From positions 1-46,923 of the forward strand of contig NZ_BLJG01000110.1 of NCBI RefSeq assembly GCF_009932375.1: 46,923 nucleotides of DNA, read 5' to 3'. The position numbers and the translations under genes are program-made. Below the pieces are notes generated by a model, which saw only the letters and a list, made by a program, of their open reading frames with translations, ran no database searches and was not told where the DNA came from. Positions 16,319 through 25,090 of this stretch are shown piece by piece. Source of the DNA: Pseudomonas juntendi. Lineage in GTDB: Bacteria > Pseudomonadota > Gammaproteobacteria > Pseudomonadales > Pseudomonadaceae. Within the stretch, counting starts at the first letter, position 1, and each line of letters starts with the position of its first letter.

Positions 16319-17122
16319 GTGCTTGAGCGATCAACTCATCGGGCGTTGGCTGCCGAACTCCACGAAGCGCAGGTTTCGCGCCAACAGGTGCGGCAGTTTT
16401 CCCAACGCTTCCCTGATATGACGATCCACGACAGTTATGCCATCCAACGCGAATGGATAGCGCTGCAGCTTGCCCAGGGGCGCAAGGTCATTGGCCACAA
16501 GATCGGCCTCACGTCACGGGCCATGCAGATCTCGGCGCAGATCACCGAGCCCGACTACGGCACCTTGCTCGATGACATGCTGTTGGCCGACGGCTCTGAA
16601 GTGCAGGCGTCGCGGTTCATCGTCCCGCGCCTGGAGGTCGAGCTGGCGTTCATCCTTGCGCGCCCCCTGCGTGGCCCTGACGTGACCTTGCTCGATGTGC
16701 TCAACGCCACTGACTATGTGATGCCTGCCCTTGAACTGATCGATGCGCGAATCGAGCAGTTCGACCGCGATAGCAAGGTGCCCCGCCAGGTGCGCGACAC
16801 CATCGCCGACAACGCAGCCAACGCCGGGATCATCCTGGGTGGCCGGCCGATGCGGCCCGACCAGGTGGACTGGCGCTGGGCTGGTGCGTTGCTGTTCAAG
16901 AACGGGGTCATCGAAGAGTCGGGGCTGGGGGCGGCGGTGCTCAACCACCCCGGCAATGGCGTGGCGTGGCTGGCCAACCGTTTCGCCCTGCATGGCGAAG
17001 GCCTTGAAAGCGGGCAGATAATCCTGGGTGGCTCGTTCACGCGCCCGGTCGCATGTGCGCCTGGCGACACTTTCCATGCCGACTACGGCCCGCTCGGTTC
17101 GATCTCGCTGAGGTTCGTATGA
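16319..17122 (+). CDS. hpaH: 2-Oxo-hept-4-ene-1,7-dioate hydratase (HpaH)
   Basis: 267-residue hydratase, the same length as E. coli HpaH, adding water to 2-oxo-hept-4-ene-1,7-dioate before aldol cleavage. Marks seen: [26 protein letters not shown], the metal-binding [17 protein letters not shown] and [12 protein letters not shown]. The GTG at 16319 has a GGGGGA ribosome site nine bases ahead and matches the family N-terminus; the frame is open back to 16235 but that would run through the LysR site. It overlaps the aldolase start by ATGA, so the two are coupled. MhpD/DmpE-type hydratases are the alternative, but overall similarity is closest to HpaH. Confidence 0.88.
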   Translation: MLERSTHRALAAELHEAQVSRQQVRQFSQRFPDMTIHDSYAIQREWIALQLAQGRKVIGHKIGLTSRAMQISAQITEPDYGTLLDDMLLADGSEVQASRFIVPRLEVELAFILARPLRGPDVTLLDVLNATDYVMPALELIDARIEQFDRDSKVPRQVRDTIADNAANAGIILGGRPMRPDQVDWRWAGALLFKNGVIEESGLGAAVLNHPGNGVAWLANRFALHGEGLESGQIILGGSFTRPVACAPGDTFHADYGPLGSISLRFV

Positions 17123-17916
17123 CCGCCCGTTCCTTCCGCGAAGCGCTGGCCTTCGACACGGCGCAAATCGGGTTGTGGCTGGCCCTGGCCGATGCCTACA
17201 GCGCTGAAGTCTGCGCTACCGCGGGGTTCGACTGGCTGTTGATCGACGGTGAGCATGGCCCTAACGATCTGCGCACGATTCTGGCCACCCTGCAAAGCCT
17301 TGCAGCCTATCCCGGGCACCCCGTGGTGCGCCTGCCGCACGGGGATGCGGCACTGATCAAGCAAGTGCTGGAAACCGGTGCCCTGACGCTGATGGTGCCC
17401 ATGGTCGAAAACGCCGAACAGGCGCGCGACCTGGTGCGGGCCATGCGCTACCCGCCGCAGGGTGTGCGGGGTGTGGGCTGCGGCCTTGCCCGGTCGTCAC
17501 GGTGGGGCGCCGATGCGCAGTACCTGACCCAGGCCAACGAGCGGGTGTGCTTGCTGGTTCAGGTAGAAACCGTAGAGGCGCTGGCCAACGTGCAGCAGAT
17601 CGCCGCGGTGGAGGGGGTGCACGGCGTGTTCTTCGGGCCTGCCGACCTGAGCGCTTCGATGGGCTTGATCGGGCAGCCGGGGCACCCTGAGGTGGTCGCC
17701 GCCATCGAGCAGGCGATCGACGTGGTGAACGCTGCAGGAAAAGCGGCCGGGGTACTGAGTACCGACCTTGCCTTGGCACAGCGCTACACGGCGCGAGGCG
17801 CACGCTTCGTCGCCGTAGGGGTGGATGCCACGCTGCTGGCGCAAGCGGCACGCACGCTACTGGGGCGCGTCCGGGCACCCGTGTCCGAGGCCGCACCTGC
17901 TTCCTCCGGTTATTGA
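17119..17916 (+). CDS. hpaI: 4-Hydroxy-2-oxo-heptane-1,7-dioate aldolase (HpaI)
   Basis: 265-residue class II aldolase of the HpcH/HpaI family, splitting 4-hydroxy-2-oxo-heptanedioate to pyruvate and succinate semialdehyde. It is co-linear with E. coli Hpa[25 protein letters not shown] (active-site His), [27 protein letters not shown] (metal ligand Glu), [12 protein letters not shown] (metal ligand Asp) and F-V-A-V-G-V-D. The start at 17119 overlaps the hydratase stop; an open frame continues upstream without meaning. Confidence 0.9.
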   Translation: MTARSFREALAFDTAQIGLWLALADAYSAEVCATAGFDWLLIDGEHGPNDLRTILATLQSLAAYPGHPVVRLPHGDAALIKQVLETGALTLMVPMVENAEQARDLVRAMRYPPQGVRGVGCGLARSSRWGADAQYLTQANERVCLLVQVETVEALANVQQIAAVEGVHGVFFGPADLSASMGLIGQPGHPEVVAAIEQAIDVVNAAGKAAGVLSTDLALAQRYTARGARFVAVGVDATLLAQAARTLLGRVRAPVSEAAPASSGY

Positions 17917-17963
17917 GCCCCAGGCGCTTGATGACCTTCAACAACGACAAAATGGAGTTATCG

Positions 17964-19439
17964 ATGCCATCTGCCCTTATTGACGTGGCCGGTGTACAGG
18001 TTTCCCCCGACCACTATATCGACGGCCAGCGGATCGCCTCGGCGACCACCTTTGAGCTTTTCAGCCCCATCGACCAGCAGGTGCTGGGCCATATCGCCGA
18101 GGGCGAGGCGGAGCATGTGGAGGCCGCGATCGTGGCCGCCGAGCGTGCCTTCACGTCGTGGAGTGCACTCAGCGCGGCGCAGCGCAAGGTGTACCTCGAC
18201 CGCTTTTCGGAAGAGATCGGCAAGCGCGCCGACGCCTTTTGCCTGCTGGAAAGCACCGACGCCGGCGTGCTGCTGTCGCGCATGCGCCATGGTGTGATCA
18301 ACCGCGCCAAACTGAACATCAGCTGGTTTGCCGAGCACGCGCTCACCCTGCAGGATCGCTGCCTGGAAACCGAGCAGGCTACCCACCACATCCGCCATGA
18401 CCCCGCCGGCGTGGCCGTGATCATCACGCCGTGGAACTCACCGTTGATGCTGGCCACCTGGAAGCTGGGGCCGGCGCTGGCAGCCGGTAACACCTGCATC
18501 GTCAAGCCGCCGGAGTGGGCACCCCTGACCAGCTCGTTGCTGGCTGACGCCGCCCACGCCGCCGGTTTGCCGGCCGGGGTGCTCAATATCGTGCAAGGGA
18601 CCGGGGCGACAACCGGGGCCAAGCTGGTCAGCGACCCGCGGATCGCGCGCATCTCGTTCACCGGCAGCGTGCCCACTGCCAAGGTCATTGCCGGTGCTGC
18701 CGCTGCCAACCTGGTGCCCTGCAGCCTGGAACTGGGTGGCAAAAGCGCATTCATCGTGCTCGAGGATGCCGACCTGGATAACGCTGCTGCCACCGCAGCG
18801 CTGATGTATCGCAATGCCGGGCAGGTCTGCCTGGCGGGCACCCGGCTGCTGGTGCATGAGCGTGTTGCCGAGCGTTTCGTCGCCGCCATGCGTGGTTACG
18901 TGGAAAACCTGGTGGTGGGCGACCCTCGTGATCCGGCGACCGAGGTGGGGCCGGTCATTCACCCGCGCCAGGTCGAACGTATCCAGGGCTTTATCGAGCG
19001 TGCGGTCAGTAGCGGGGCACAGGTGCTCTGGGGCGGTGACAAGCACAGCTACGGTGCCCAGTACCTGCAGCCGACCCTGATCGGCAACGTCGAGCAGGCC
19101 GACGAGATCGTCCAGAACGAGGTGTTCGGCCCTGTCCTGACCCTGCAGACCTTCAGCAGCGACGCGCAAGCCGTGGCCATGGCCAACGGCACGGACTTCG
19201 GCCTCGGCGGGGTGTGCTATGGCGAAACCGTCCACGCCACGGCCGTCGCGCAGCAGGTGCGCACCGGCTTCATCTGGGTCAACAGCTTCGGTATCCGCGA
19301 CCTTGCCGCACCGTTTGGCGGCATCAAGCGCAGCGGCATCGGCCGCGAGGGGGGCGACTGGAGCTTCGAGTTCTTCTGCGACGTGAAAGACGTGGTCGTG
19401 CCGCAAAAGCCGTTCCGCGCCAGTTTCAGCCAGCGATAA
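17964..19439 (+). CDS. hpaE: 5-Carboxymethyl-2-hydroxymuconate semialdehyde dehydrogenase (HpaE-like)
   Basis: 491-residue NAD(P)-dependent aldehyde dehydrogenase, taken to oxidise the ring-cleavage semialdehyde to the dicarboxylate. Seen: T-P-W-N-S-P-L, K-P-P-E-W-A-P-L-T, the catalytic Glu in L-E-L-G-G-K-S, the catalytic Cys in A-G-Q-V-C-L-A-G-T, the E-V-F-G-P-V-L strand, and a C-terminus F-G-G-I-K-R-S-G-I-G-R-E-G-G like HpaE/XylG types. The ATG at 17964 was chosen because GGAG lies six bases ahead; 17952 and the longer frame from 17913 are less likely. It is 15 bases before the dioxygenase gene, and the order hydratase-aldolase-dehydrogenase-dioxygenase supports the role. Confidence 0.85.
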   Translation: MPSALIDVAGVQVSPDHYIDGQRIASATTFELFSPIDQQVLGHIAEGEAEHVEAAIVAAERAFTSWSALSAAQRKVYLDRFSEEIGKRADAFCLLESTDAGVLLSRMRHGVINRAKLNISWFAEHALTLQDRCLETEQATHHIRHDPAGVAVIITPWNSPLMLATWKLGPALAAGNTCIVKPPEWAPLTSSLLADAAHAAGLPAGVLNIVQGTGATTGAKLVSDPRIARISFTGSVPTAKVIAGAAAANLVPCSLELGGKSAFIVLEDADLDNAAATAALMYRNAGQVCLAGTRLLVHERVAERFVAAMRGYVENLVVGDPRDPATEVGPVIHPRQVERIQGFIERAVSSGAQVLWGGDKHSYGAQYLQPTLIGNVEQADEIVQNEVFGPVLTLQTFSSDAQAVAMANGTDFGLGGVCYGETVHATAVAQQVRTGFIWVNSFGIRDLAAPFGGIKRSGIGREGGDWSFEFFCDVKDVVVPQKPFRASFSQR

Positions 19440-19454
19440 CAAGGAAAACGAAAA

Positions 19455-20321
19455 ATGGGACAAATAGTCGGCGCGGCGATTGTGTCGCACCACCCAGGCC
19501 TGATGCAGTGTGAAGAGTTCCGCCGCGCCATGGGCGCCGGGGAGGACTCTGACCTGATTGCCGGGTTTGCGCGTGTACGCGAAAAAATCCAGGCGCTCAA
19601 ACCCGATGTGGTAGTGATCTTCGACAGCCACTGGTTCACCACCGGTTATCACCTGGTCGATGCCAGTGCGCGTTATGAAGGGCGCTACACCTCAGATGAA
19701 ATGCCGTGGTACCTGCATGGCGTGCCCTATGCCTACCGTGGTTACCCGGCGCTGGCGCAAGCCATCGAGCAGGTGTCCCGCGAGCAGGGGGGGTACAACC
19801 GGGCAATCGCCCACCCAGACCTGGAGCGCCAGTACGCGACGATCAACGTCATCAAGCTGCTGCGCCTGGAAACCCTGGACATTCCCGTGGTCACCGTCAG
19901 CTCCTGTCAGAACTGCGAATGGCCGCAGTTCCTGCAGTCGGGCGAGGCGGTCGGCGAGGCCATCCGGCGCAGTGACCTGCGCGTGGTGCTGCTGGCATCA
20001 GGGGCGCTGAGCCACAAGTTCAACGGCATCGACTGGAAGCCCAACAACCCGCGCATTTTCCATGAAAGCAACGTGTCTTCCGCGGCGGCCATGGAGAGTG
20101 ACAAAGGCGCTATCGCCTTGATGGCCGAAGGGCGCCATGACCAGATTCTGGCGCGCTGGGATGAAGACTACCGGCGCCAGCCGTGGGAAGCGTTCGGTGC
20201 CCATTACCTGCAGATGCTGGGTGCATTGGGCGGCGACAAGTTCCAGGGCAGGGGTACTGCGCTGTCGGAATACGAGAACGCCCGCGGTACCGGCAACATC
20301 CACGTCTGGTTCGACGTCTGA
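19455..20321 (+). CDS. hpaD: Homoprotocatechuate 2,3-dioxygenase-like, class III extradiol (HpaD)
   Basis: 288-residue class III (LigB-type) extradiol dioxygenase, expected to open 3,4-dihydroxyphenylacetate next to the diol using Fe(II). Candidate iron and acid-base histidines are H12/H13 (S-H-H-P-G) and H59 (F-D-S-H-W); a glutamate in W-E-A-F-G-A-H-Y near residue 238 corresponds to the third ligand region of E. coli HpaD. S-G-A-L-S-H-K-F matches the S-G-S-L-S-H-R-F segment of that enzyme. The ring substrate could differ from homoprotocatechuate, since no hydroxylase or upper pathway is encoded alongside. Confidence 0.87.
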   Translation: MGQIVGAAIVSHHPGLMQCEEFRRAMGAGEDSDLIAGFARVREKIQALKPDVVVIFDSHWFTTGYHLVDASARYEGRYTSDEMPWYLHGVPYAYRGYPALAQAIEQVSREQGGYNRAIAHPDLERQYATINVIKLLRLETLDIPVVTVSSCQNCEWPQFLQSGEAVGEAIRRSDLRVVLLASGALSHKFNGIDWKPNNPRIFHESNVSSAAAMESDKGAIALMAEGRHDQILARWDEDYRRQPWEAFGAHYLQMLGALGGDKFQGRGTALSEYENARGTGNIHVWFDV

Positions 20322-20364
20322 CCGATTTCCAACCACCCCTACAATAATAAGATGAGGCAAACCC

Positions 20365-21672
20365 ATGAACGGTAATGCCGTTACCGGCCCGCTACCGCTG
20401 GCCGCGCTGGACATTGAAGAAGCCACCTATTCCCAGGTGACGCGGCGGCTGATTCCTTTCTTGTGCCTGTGCCTGGTCATCGCGTTCCTTGACCGGATCA
20501 ATGTCAGTTTCGCCAAGCTGCAGATGATGGACGACCTGCAGTTCAGCGAGGCAGTGTACGGCCTGGGTGCAGGCGTGTTCTTTCTCGCCTACTTCCTGTT
20601 CGAGCTGCCGAGCAACCTGATCATGCACCGCGTGGGCGCCCGCCGCTGGATCGCGCGCATCATGATCAGCTGGGCGTTGCTCACCGGTGCGATGGCGTTG
20701 GTCCATGATCAGACCACGTTCTACATACTGCGCTTTCTGTTGGGCGCCGCGGAAGCAGGGTTCTTCCCCGGCATCGTGCTTTACCTCACCTACTGGTACC
20801 CGGTTAACCGCCGCAGCCGGATCATGGCGCTGTTCATGTCGGCGATACCGCTGGCGGGCTTGCTTGGCGGGCTGTTCTCGGGCTGGATCATGGATTCGCT
20901 CGATGGCAGCTACGGCATGGCCGGCTGGCAGTGGCTGTTCGTGGTCGAATCGATTCCGTCGCTGATCGTGGGGGTAGCGGTGCTGTTCTACCTGGACGAT
21001 CGTATCAGCAGCGCCAAGTGGTTGACCGACGAACAGAAGACCTTGCTGCAGGCGCGCATCGACAGCGAAAGCAAGGTGAAAACCGAGCTGTCACTGGGGG
21101 CAGTGCTACGCCACCCGTTGGTGTGGATGTTCGCGCTGGTCTATTTCGGGAGCTCCATGGGGCAGTACGGGTTTGGGTTCTGGCTGCCTTCGATCATCAA
21201 GGCAACCGGCGTTGAAAGCACCACCCACATCAGCCTGTTGTCGGCAATCCCCTACGCCTTCGGCGTGGTTGCGATGATCCTGGTCGGCCGCCACAGCGAC
21301 CGTACCGGCGAGCGCCGTTGGCACTATTGCGCGGCTGCCAGCACCGGGGCATTGGGCTTGGCCCTGGCCGTGGTGTTCCAGCACAACACCATGGCCGCGA
21401 TGTTCGCCCTGACCCTGGCCAGCATGGGCCTGCAGAGCATGGCGCCGATCTTCTGGTCCATGCCCACGGGCATGTTGGGCGGCGTGGCTGCCGCTGCCGG
21501 GATCGCCCTGATCAACTCCATCGGCAACCTGGCAGGGTTCTTCAGCCCGTACCTGGTGGGCTGGATCAAGACCAATACCGGTACTACCGCCAGCGCCATG
21601 TACATCATTGCCGGCTTCGTGCTGATGGCCGGGTTGGTGGTTGTCGCTTTCGTGCGCACTGGCAAGCGCTGA
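20365..21672 (+). CDS. hpaX: MFS transporter, anion:cation symporter family (HpaX-like)
   Basis: 435-residue inner-membrane transporter with 12 predicted helices, of the ACS group that includes HpaX (4-hydroxyphenylacetate) and TtuB (tartrate). Seen: helix 1 F-L-D-R-I-N-V-S-F-A-K-L, the F-F-L-A-Y-F-L-F-E-L-P-S-N-L segment typical of ACS proteins, and the G-A-A-E-A-G-F-F-P-G motif of helix 4. It sits inside the dioxygenase operon, 44 bases after hpaD and 23 before the FAH gene, so it probably imports the aromatic acid that feeds the pathway. Confidence 0.85.
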   Translation: MNGNAVTGPLPLAALDIEEATYSQVTRRLIPFLCLCLVIAFLDRINVSFAKLQMMDDLQFSEAVYGLGAGVFFLAYFLFELPSNLIMHRVGARRWIARIMISWALLTGAMALVHDQTTFYILRFLLGAAEAGFFPGIVLYLTYWYPVNRRSRIMALFMSAIPLAGLLGGLFSGWIMDSLDGSYGMAGWQWLFVVESIPSLIVGVAVLFYLDDRISSAKWLTDEQKTLLQARIDSESKVKTELSLGAVLRHPLVWMFALVYFGSSMGQYGFGFWLPSIIKATGVESTTHISLLSAIPYAFGVVAMILVGRHSDRTGERRWHYCAAASTGALGLALAVVFQHNTMAAMFALTLASMGLQSMAPIFWSMPTGMLGGVAAAAGIALINSIGNLAGFFSPYLVGWIKTNTGTTASAMYIIAGFVLMAGLVVVAFVRTGKR

Positions 21673-21694
21673 ACATTTCAAGAGGTTAGAAAAA

Positions 21695-22642
21695 ATGGAT
21701 TTCGAGTTTCCACTCCAGGCCTTGCCTGAAGTCATGCGTGGCCCCCGTGTCGAGCGACGCCGGGTGTTGTTGGGCGGCACCGCGTGCTGGGGCACGCTGA
21801 TCGAGGAAGGTGACGCGGCCGGGCAATTGCGCCTGGACGATGGTCGGGTGATCGCTGCCGAAGGCCAGGCCTACCTGCCGCCGGTCAACCCCGGCAAGAT
21901 CATCGCTGTGCACATCAGCTACAGCTCGCGGAGTTTCGAAACACGCAACAAGGCCAAGCCCACCGAGACCCCGACGTATTTCGTCAAGCCGCGCACGTCG
22001 CTCAATGGGCATGAAGGGCAGATCCACAAACCCGCAGACTGCCAGTACCTGAACTACGAGGGCGAGTACGCCGTGGTGATCGGGCGCAACTGCCGTAACG
22101 TCACCCCCGATGAAGCCTGGGCCTACATCGAAGGTTTCTGCCCGGCGCTGGACATGGGCCTGCAGGATTTCCGCGACACCGACCAGGGCAGCATGCTGCG
22201 CGTCAAAGGCGCCGACACGCTGCTGCCGATCGGCCCGGGCATCGTGCGCGGGGTGAACCTGTTCGAGCAGACGCTGCGCACCTACGTCAACGGCCAGGTG
22301 GTCCAGCAGGCCCACATCGGTGATGAAACCATCTGGGGCCCGCATTACGTGATCGCCGACCTGGCGCGGCATATCACCCTGGAGGCGGGCGACGTCATTC
22401 TCATGGGCACGCCGTGCCACTCGCGCAGTATCGGCGCGGGCGACGTGGTGGAGTGCGAGGTGACCGGCATCGGCCGCATTCGTGGGCAGGTCATTGCCAT
22501 CGACGCACCGCGCGCCAGTGCGCTGGGTGTCGGCCATCAACCCACCGACAGCCCGGAAGTTCGCCGTGTGGCCCTGGGGTTCGACGAGCGTGTGCCGTCG
22601 TTACTGAAGGACAACCTCGCGCGCGCCCGCGAACGGGGCTGA
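21695..22642 (+). CDS. FAH-family decarboxylase/isomerase (HpaG-like, single domain)
   Basis: 315-residue fumarylacetoacetate-hydrolase-family protein. In homoprotocatechuate pathways this family supplies the OPET decarboxylase/HHDD isomerase (HpaG). Seen: P-V-N-P-G-K-I-I-A-V-H-I-S-Y, the metal-binding Y-E-G-E-Y-A-V-V-I-G (Glu pair), F-C-P-A-L-D-M-G-L-Q-D-F and A-G-D-V-I-L-M-G-T-P. E. coli HpaG is a two-domain protein of about 430 residues; here only one FAH unit with an extra N-terminal region is present. The ATG at 21695 has AGAGGTTAG ahead. No separate HpaF-type isomerase gene is present in the operon, so this protein or an unlinked gene must cover that step. Confidence 0.8.
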   Translation: MDFEFPLQALPEVMRGPRVERRRVLLGGTACWGTLIEEGDAAGQLRLDDGRVIAAEGQAYLPPVNPGKIIAVHISYSSRSFETRNKAKPTETPTYFVKPRTSLNGHEGQIHKPADCQYLNYEGEYAVVIGRNCRNVTPDEAWAYIEGFCPALDMGLQDFRDTDQGSMLRVKGADTLLPIGPGIVRGVNLFEQTLRTYVNGQVVQQAHIGDETIWGPHYVIADLARHITLEAGDVILMGTPCHSRSIGAGDVVECEVTGIGRIRGQVIAIDAPRASALGVGHQPTDSPEVRRVALGFDERVPSLLKDNLARARERG

Positions 22643-22651
22643 TGTGCCAGT

Positions 22652-22679
22652 GGCAGCGCCGCGCGGGGTGAGCGCTGCC
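22652..22679 (+). terminator. Hairpin between FAH and ALDH genes
   Basis: GGCAGCGC and GCGCTGCC form a perfect 8-bp stem with a 12-base loop, ten bases after the FAH stop; a short GGTCTTT follows. It could end or attenuate the upstream operon before the next gene at 22711. Confidence 0.45.
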
Positions 22680-22710
22680 GGTCTTTAGGATGTGGGAGTA
22701 GCCCAAAGCG

Positions 22711-24156
22711 ATGTATTGCAATTTCATCGACGGAAAATGGGTCGAGGGCCAAGCGGTCTCGACCAACATCAACCCCTCTGATACCCGAGATATCATTGGG
22801 CACTACGCACGCGCCAGCGAAGCCCAGGCGCAAGCAGCGTTCGCCGCCGCCAGCGAGGCGCTGGCGGAGTGGGCAGCATGGGGGCCGCAACAGCGCAGCG
22901 ATGCACTGGACAGCATCGGCAGCGAAATTCTGGCCCGCCGTGACGAGTTGGCAGACTTGCTGGCACGGGAGGAGGGCAAGGCCTTGCCCGATGCCCGCGG
23001 CGAGGTGCTGCGGGCGGGGCAGATCTTCAAGTTCTTTGCCGGTGAGTGCCTGCGCCTGCCAGGCGAGCTGCTGGCTTCCACCCGCCCGGGCATGACGGTG
23101 GAGATTACCCGTGAACCGATAGGCGTGGTGACGGTGATCACCCCGTGGAATTTCCCGCTGGCGATTCCGGCCTGGAAGATTGCCCCAGCCTTGGCCTACG
23201 GCAATACCGTGGTGTTCAAACCCGCTGAACTGGTGCCTGGTTGCGCCTGGGTGCTCGCTGAAATCATCAGCCGCGCTGGCCTGCCTGCCGGCGCATTCAA
23301 CCTGGTGATGGGCAGCAGCCGCGAGATCGGTAATGTGCTGCTGAACGACCCCAGGCTGGCGGCCATCAGCTTTACCGGTTCGGAGGGCACTGGCCGCAAG
23401 GTGGCGCAAGCAGCAGTCGGCCGCCCAGGTGGCATGGCGCGCTTCCAGCTGGAGATGGGCGGCAAGAACCCACTGGTGGTGCTGGATGATGCCGATATCG
23501 AGGTGGCCGTGGCCTGCGCCCTCGACGGCGCGTATCACGCAACCGGGCAACGCTGCACGGCATCGTCACGGCTGATCGTGACCGACAAGGTCCATGACCG
23601 CTTTGTGGCGGCGATGCTGGCGAAGCTGCCAGGCTTGCAGGTGGGCGATGCGCGCAACCCGGCAACCCGGATTGGCCCGGTGGTGGATGCCGCGCAACTC
23701 GCCCAGGACGTCGACTATATCCAGCTGGGCCAGCGCGAAGGCGCTGAGCTGGTGTACGGCGGCCAGGCCATTGCAGAGGTCGAGGGCAAGCCCGGCTTCT
23801 ACCTGACGCCCGCGTTGTTCGTCGGCGCTTCGCCGGCCATGCGTATCTGCCAGGAAGAGATTTTCGGCCCGGTGGCGGCGGTGATCCGGGTGGCGGATGC
23901 CGAGCAGGCGTTGGCCGTGGCCAATGCAACGCCTTATGGCTTGTCGGCCGGGGTGTGCACGACCTCCCTCAAGCAGGCTGCGCGGTTCAAGCGCGGGCTG
24001 CAAGCCGGCATGGTCATGATCAACGCGCCGACCGCAGGGGTCGACCCCCATGCGCCCTTTGGCGGGCGCAAAGGCTCCAGTTACGGGCCCAGGGAGCAAG
24101 GCCGTTATGCGGCCGAGTTCTTCACCCAGGTGAAAACCAGCTACATCAACCCGTGA
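22711..24156 (+). CDS. Aldehyde dehydrogenase, semialdehyde type
   Basis: 481-residue NAD(P)-dependent aldehyde dehydrogenase. Catalytic Glu is in Q-L-E-M-G-G-K-N and catalytic Cys in T-G-Q-R-C-T-A-S-S; also I-T-P-W-N-F-P-L, F-T-G-S-E-G-T-G and E-E-I-F-G-P-V. The ending A-P-T-A-G-V-D-P-H-A-P-F-G-G-R-K-G-S-S-Y-G-P resembles alpha-ketoglutarate/2,5-dioxovalerate semialdehyde dehydrogenases. By position it could oxidise the succinate semialdehyde released by HpaI to succinate. It overlaps the convergent D-2-hydroxyacid dehydrogenase gene by 11 bases at the 3' end. The aldehyde used is uncertain. Confidence 0.82.
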   Translation: MYCNFIDGKWVEGQAVSTNINPSDTRDIIGHYARASEAQAQAAFAAASEALAEWAAWGPQQRSDALDSIGSEILARRDELADLLAREEGKALPDARGEVLRAGQIFKFFAGECLRLPGELLASTRPGMTVEITREPIGVVTVITPWNFPLAIPAWKIAPALAYGNTVVFKPAELVPGCAWVLAEIISRAGLPAGAFNLVMGSSREIGNVLLNDPRLAAISFTGSEGTGRKVAQAAVGRPGGMARFQLEMGGKNPLVVLDDADIEVAVACALDGAYHATGQRCTASSRLIVTDKVHDRFVAAMLAKLPGLQVGDARNPATRIGPVVDAAQLAQDVDYIQLGQREGAELVYGGQAIAEVEGKPGFYLTPALFVGASPAMRICQEEIFGPVAAVIRVADAEQALAVANATPYGLSAGVCTTSLKQAARFKRGLQAGMVMINAPTAGVDPHAPFGGRKGSSYGPREQGRYAAEFFTQVKTSYINP

Positions 24157-25045
24157 GCCCGGCCTGGAAGTGAGCGGCAGCGCGCTGGTACAGCAGCGCT
24201 GCCATCTCGGCCCTGGTTTCAACGGTAATGGCAGCCGCATGCGGGGAGAGAATGACGTTGGGCAGGGTGGCGAGGCGGCTGTCGAGTGCCGGTTCGCTGG
24301 CGAACACATCCAGCGCCGCGGCTGCGATGACGCCTTGGCCCAACGCCTGGATCAGGTCATCTTCCGCGACCACGGAGCCTCGCGAGATATTGATCAGCGT
24401 GCCAGCGCTGCCTAGCGCCTGCAGCACCTGGCTACCGACCAGCCGGTCGGTGGCGGGGGTTGCAGGGCAGCACAGCACCAGCACATCACACCAGGCCGCC
24501 AGTTGCTCGATGTGATCGAAATAGGCAAGCCCGGCTGCCGGCTTTGGCCTGGGCGTGTGGTAGCCCACCTCAAGCCCCAGCCCCTGCATGCGCTGGGCCA
24601 CCAGCGAGCCTATCTTGCCCAACCCCACAATGCCGACTTTGCTGCCACTGACGCGGCGGGTGGGTGTGAAGGCTTCCTTGCCCCACTGGCCGGCCCGGAC
24701 GAAGCGATCCGCCTGGGTAACCCTGCGCTTGGCGGCATACAGCAAAGCCACGGCGTAATCAGCGGTGTCTTTGGTAACCGCGTCAGCGGTGTTGAACACC
24801 TCGATGTGCCGTGCTGCCGCTTCAGCCAGGTCGATGCGGTCCAGGCCGGCACCGTTGCACAGAATCAGTTGCAAACGCGGCAACTGGGCCATCTGCTGAG
24901 CGCTGGCACCGACCATGCTGGTGGTCACGGCCACTTCGATCTGCTCGGGCGCTTCGGCCTGCGCGATGGGGCACAACTCGAAGCGCGCCCGCAGGCGGCG
25001 CTCCAGCATGTCGGGAATGGGCCCGAGATTGACGATGGTCGGCAT
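24146..25045 (-). CDS. D-isomer-specific 2-hydroxyacid dehydrogenase
   Basis: 299-residue NAD(P)-dependent dehydrogenase, probably a glyoxylate/hydroxypyruvate-type reductase interconverting a 2-oxoacid and a D-2-hydroxyacid. Seen: T-K-D-T-A-D-Y-A-V-A-L-L in the substrate domain, the Rossmann G-I-V-G-L-G-K-I-G-S motif (about residues 138-147), the catalytic Arg in N-I-S-R-G-S-V-V, a Glu in F-A-S-E-P, and the catalytic His in L-S-P-H-A-A-A. The ATG at 25045 has AAGGA nine bases ahead; a TTG two codons earlier is possible. It is the third gene of the minus-strand operon headed by the 3-hydroxyacyl-CoA dehydrogenase. Confidence 0.88.
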   Translation of the reverse strand: MPTIVNLGPIPDMLERRLRARFELCPIAQAEAPEQIEVAVTTSMVGASAQQMAQLPRLQLILCNGAGLDRIDLAEAAARHIEVFNTADAVTKDTADYAVALLYAAKRRVTQADRFVRAGQWGKEAFTPTRRVSGSKVGIVGLGKIGSLVAQRMQGLGLEVGYHTPRPKPAAGLAYFDHIEQLAAWCDVLVLCCPATPATDRLVGSQVLQALGSAGTLINISRGSVVAEDDLIQALGQGVIAAAALDVFASEPALDSRLATLPNVILSPHAAAITVETRAEMAALLYQRAAAHFQAGLTG

Positions 25046-25090
25046 GTTCAATGGTCCTTGCAGGTGGGTTTCGCCTTGCCGCAGCAGGCA

